Shown here: positions 61,348-64,000 of the stretch, one piece after another
Numbering within the stretch: the first letter of the stretch is position 1
Layout: each line of letters begins with the position of its first letter
Source: Hyphomicrobiales bacterium
GTDB lineage: Bacteria > Pseudomonadota > Alphaproteobacteria > Rhizobiales > Rhizobiaceae
Length of the DNA: 64,000 nucleotides
Reading direction: 5' to 3'
Assembly: GCA_900469445.1 (NCBI GenBank)
Contig: UBXM01000046.1
Coordinates: 1-64,000, forward strand
Made by a program: the position numbers and the translations under genes
The notes under the pieces: generated by a model
Databases searched by the model: none
What the model was told of the DNA's origin: nothing
Seen by the model: the letters and a program-made list of their open reading frames with translations, nothing else

Positions 61348-62454
61348 ATGTCCGAGACCAGCCGACTTCAGTCCTATTTGCGGTCCGTCGCCCTTACGGC
61401 GGCACGCGGAGAGCGTTTGCCGACCGTGCGGCAGCTGATGCGCGATTTCTCGCTGAGCCAGCAGAATGTCGAACGCGCACTGAAGGCATTGAAGGAGGAG
61501 GGGCTGGTTGCAGCCCATGTCGGCCGCGGTACCTTTTTCACCGGCGAGAATTCCGAACCGATTGCGACATCACGCGGTGCCGGCAATGCGGACAAGGGGC
61601 AGCGCAGCGTGATCCTGCTTCGCCGCTCGTCCAACAATCTGCGCGGACGTTTCGTGCTGGAAGAATTGCAGCGGCGGCTTTCCGAGGCCGGTCATGTGAC
61701 GCTTGAAGTCGGCTATTCCGATCCGGAACATGCCAAGCAGGTTCTTCAGACCCTGCCGCGCTTTGATGCCTGCATTGTCCAGAACTCGTTCGACACGATG
61801 CCGGTAGACATGATCGCCGCAATCCGTCGCAAGACGGAAACGATCGTCGTCGACGGCGCATGGCTGGTCGGCACGGATATCGATGCGGTCGGGTTCGAAT
61901 GGGGCCAGTCGATCGAGACCGCGGTTCAGCGGCTGATCACCACGGGGCATGATTGCATCCACTTTCTGACGACGACGAGCTTTTTCCTCGCCAACGAAAT
62001 GGGTCTTCACCGTTGGCGCAATCTGCGGGAAAGGCCTGATCTGGCGCAGATATTGCAGCCGGAAATCCGCGTCGCGAAACTGCCGCCCAAGGACTACGAA
62101 GATGTTGCAGTCGATGCCTTTCTCAGTGCGATCAACGACAAGCCGGCAGCCGGTCGGCGCGCGCTGATCATCTGGGGCATCGATGACGGCGCCAGGTTCA
62201 AGACCCTCATCGGGCGATCGGGGCTGGCTATTCCAGAAGATCTCTCCGTCATCCTTCTCGGCCGCACCGATCTTGCGCCGGAGGCTGGCGGTTTCTTTCA
62301 CGTGATCGGCTACAGCGCCGCCGATCAGGTCGACGGCGTCTATCGCCGTCTCATCGAACGCTGGCAGGAGCCGAAGGAACCCTTCGGATTGAGGCTGCTG
62401 CCAATGACAGAACACCCCGGCCCCTCTCTCGGCGGGCGGGTCTCGACGAAATAA
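61348..62454 (+). CDS. GntR-type regulator with periplasmic-binding-like effector domain
   Basis: The protein has 368 residues. The N-terminal winged helix (RLPTVRQLMRDFSLSQQNVERAL in two parts) resembles GntR proteins; the C-terminal 270 residues have the LacI-type sugar/acid-binding fold (SVILLRRSSNNLRGRFVLEEL; DLSVILLGRTDLAPEAGGFF). I chose ATG 61348 with GGAG 6 bp upstream; ATG 61336 is an alternative. It is divergent from tctC and 26 bp before tctB, so it belongs to the tctBA transcript. Confidence 0.85.
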   Translation: MSETSRLQSYLRSVALTAARGERLPTVRQLMRDFSLSQQNVERALKALKEEGLVAAHVGRGTFFTGENSEPIATSRGAGNADKGQRSVILLRRSSNNLRGRFVLEELQRRLSEAGHVTLEVGYSDPEHAKQVLQTLPRFDACIVQNSFDTMPVDMIAAIRRKTETIVVDGAWLVGTDIDAVGFEWGQSIETAVQRLITTGHDCIHFLTTTSFFLANEMGLHRWRNLRERPDLAQILQPEIRVAKLPPKDYEDVAVDAFLSAINDKPAAGRRALIIWGIDDGARFKTLIGRSGLAIPEDLSVILLGRTDLAPEAGGFFHVIGYSAADQVDGVYRRLIERWQEPKEPFGLRLLPMTEHPGPSLGGRVSTK

Positions 62455-62480
62455 CCTTCACATCAGGGAGGAAGGTACCA

Positions 62481-62939
62481 ATGACGCGGATACGCGGACA
62501 AAAGGATCTAGGCATCGGGGCGATCTATTTCGCCCTCGGCCTTGCCGGTTTCATCATCGCAAGGGACTATTCCTTCGGCACCTCGGGTCGCATGGGGCCG
62601 GGTTATTTCCCGACCATCATTTCCGGCCTGCTGATCCTTTTCGGCCTTATCGCCATGCTGCGCGGCCTTTTGCATGAAGGTCAGCCGATCGGCAGCATAA
62701 ACTGGAAGGGCCTGGCGCTGATCACCTTGTCGGTCTGTGCCTTCGGTTACCTCCTGGAAACGGCGGGTGTCATCGTCGCACTTCTGGCCCTCATCCTGAT
62801 CTCCGCTGCGGCCAGCGAGCGGTTCCGCTTCGAGTTGCGTGCAGCAATCGGCCTTGTTGCCTTCATCATCGTCTGCGCCGTCATCTTCATCGAAGGGCTT
62901 GGCGTTCCGATGCCGCTCCTCGGCGAATGGTTCAAGTGA
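62481..62939 (+). CDS. tctB: Tripartite tricarboxylate transporter, small membrane subunit TctB, second system
   Basis: The 152-residue protein has four predicted membrane segments. SFGTSGRMGPGYFPTIISGLL is the conserved TctB motif. GGAGGAAGG precedes the ATG. It lies 10 bp before tctA. Confidence 0.92.
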   Translation: MTRIRGQKDLGIGAIYFALGLAGFIIARDYSFGTSGRMGPGYFPTIISGLLILFGLIAMLRGLLHEGQPIGSINWKGLALITLSVCAFGYLLETAGVIVALLALILISAAASERFRFELRAAIGLVAFIIVCAVIFIEGLGVPMPLLGEWFK

Positions 62940-62949
62940 GGCCAGCCTA

Positions 62950-64000
62950 ATGGATATCTTTGCAAATCTCTGGCTCGGCTTCACCGTTGCCGGCACATTC
63001 TACAACCTCTTCTATTGCCTCGTCGGCGTCTTCCTCGGCACTGCGATCGGCGTTCTGCCGGGCCTTGGCCCGGTCGCGACGATTGCCATGCTTTTGCCGA
63101 TCACCTTCGGCCTGCCGCCGGAATCGGCACTGATCATGCTGGCCGGTATCTATTACGGCGCCCAGTACGGTGGCTCGACGACGGCGATCCTCGTCAATCT
63201 TCCGGGTGAGCCGTCCTCGGTCGTGACCGCACTCGACGGATACCAGATGGCGCGCCAGGGCCATGCCGGCCGGGCGCTTTCGACGGCAGCCATCGGTTCG
63301 TTCATTGCCGGCACGATCTCGACCATTATGATCGCGGTCTTCGCTCCAGCGCTTGCCGCCGTAGCTCTGCAATTCGGTCCGGCCGAATATTTCTCGCTGA
63401 TGGTTCTCGGCCTGATCGCCTCGATCGTTATGGCGTCAGGCCCGTTGCTTCATGCTCTCGGCATGATCCTTGTCGGGCTGTTGCTCGGCATGGCCGGTAC
63501 GGATGTCAATTCGGCCGTGCCCCGCTATACGTTCGGCATGCCGCTTCTCTCCGACGGCCTAGATTTCGTCGTTATCGCCATGGGTGTTTTCGGTCTAGGG
63601 GAAATCATCGCCAACCTCGAAAACGAGGCAGACCGCTCGGTCATGACCAAGCGCGTCACCGGCCTCCTGCCATCCAAGGAAGATTGGAAGCGCATCATCG
63701 CACCGATCCTGCGTGGTACGGCTCTCGGCTCCCTGCTCGGCATCCTTCCAGGCGGCGGCGCGGCACTCGCCTCGTTCGGCTCTTATTCGCTGGAGAAGAA
63801 ATTCGCCAAGCATCCGGAAGAGTTCGGCAAGGGCGCAATCGAAGGAGTTGCCGGACCTGAATCGGCCAATAATGCCGGTGCCCAGACATCCTTCATTCCC
63901 ATGCTGACACTCGGCTTGCCGTCCAACTCCGTCATGGCGTTGATGATCGGCGCCATGATCATCCAGGGCATTCAGCCCGGCCCATCCGTGATGACCGAGC
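62950..64000 (+). CDS. tctA: Tripartite tricarboxylate transporter, large membrane subunit TctA, second system (cut by window end)
   Basis: About 350 residues are present and no stop codon is reached, compared with about 500 in a complete TctA. The first glycine-rich motif GTAIGVLPGLGPVAT and the second, LGSLLGILPGGGAALASFGS, are both visible. It works with TctB (62481) and the TctC at 60227. Confidence 0.94.
   Translation, partial: MDIFANLWLGFTVAGTFYNLFYCLVGVFLGTAIGVLPGLGPVATIAMLLPITFGLPPESALIMLAGIYYGAQYGGSTTAILVNLPGEPSSVVTALDGYQMARQGHAGRALSTAAIGSFIAGTISTIMIAVFAPALAAVALQFGPAEYFSLMVLGLIASIVMASGPLLHALGMILVGLLLGMAGTDVNSAVPRYTFGMPLLSDGLDFVVIAMGVFGLGEIIANLENEADRSVMTKRVTGLLPSKEDWKRIIAPILRGTALGSLLGILPGGGAALASFGSYSLEKKFAKHPEEFGKGAIEGVAGPESANNAGAQTSFIPMLTLGLPSNSVMALMIGAMIIQGIQPGPSVMTE

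Overview
The window is high-GC DNA from an alphaproteobacterium, most likely a member of the Rhizobiales (Rhizobium, Agrobacterium, Ensifer or Shinella type). This rests on the gene families, on an IRO-type TGA-N9-TCA iron box in front of a FecI sigma gene, and on many solute transporters with little housekeeping content. It looks like an accessory replicon or catabolic region. I see no rRNA, intact tRNA, CRISPR array or intact insertion sequence.

Region 1 (1-10,000) is a carbohydrate-acid catabolic unit. A GntR/FCD regulator (49-729) is divergent from pdxA2, a TIM-barrel isomerase and a fused DhaK-DhaL kinase. Converging on these from the right are tctC, tctB, tctA and an oxidoreductase with a SAF domain. 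One 19-bp sequence occurs exactly in both promoter regions (815-833 and 9899-9917), which ties both operons to the same regulator. Region 2 (10,000-13,900) is an otn-type tetronate pathway: lacI, otnK and otnC divergent from otnI, with two LacI-type operators 52 bp apart. Region 3 (13,900-19,490) holds an amidohydrolase plus MFS transporter under a divergent LysR regulator. It is followed by a decayed second otnC, a TSUP permease and fragments of an MFS and an ABC gene.

Region 4 (19,490-27,540) is an iron uptake cluster on the minus strand: FecI sigma, FecR, a TonB receptor of the haem/haemoglobin type, a DUF2218 protein, and a complete FecB/CD/E-type ABC importer. Two or more unrecognised small genes follow.

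Region 5 (28,800-57,400) is a long organosulfur-scavenging region. It has an Rrf2 regulator, SfnB and a second acyl-CoA-dehydrogenase-like flavoenzyme, four LLM flavin monooxygenases, an FMN reductase, a TauABC/SsuABC-type importer and an oligopeptide-type importer. It also has a molybdopterin sulfoxide-reductase-like enzyme, an FAD 2-hydroxyacid dehydrogenase coupled to a mercaptopyruvate sulfurtransferase, a kappa-GST-like isomerase, a TetR regulator and a siderophore-type ABC importer. A 37-bp block containing a LysR-type palindrome recurs upstream of three of the transcription units.

Region 6 (57,400-64,000) starts with a gene-poor stretch and a broken HpaI-type aldolase. It continues with a fumarase-superfamily lyase and tctC divergent from a GntR/periplasmic-domain regulator, tctB and tctA; the last runs off the window. 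A perfect palindrome lies between the divergent genes.
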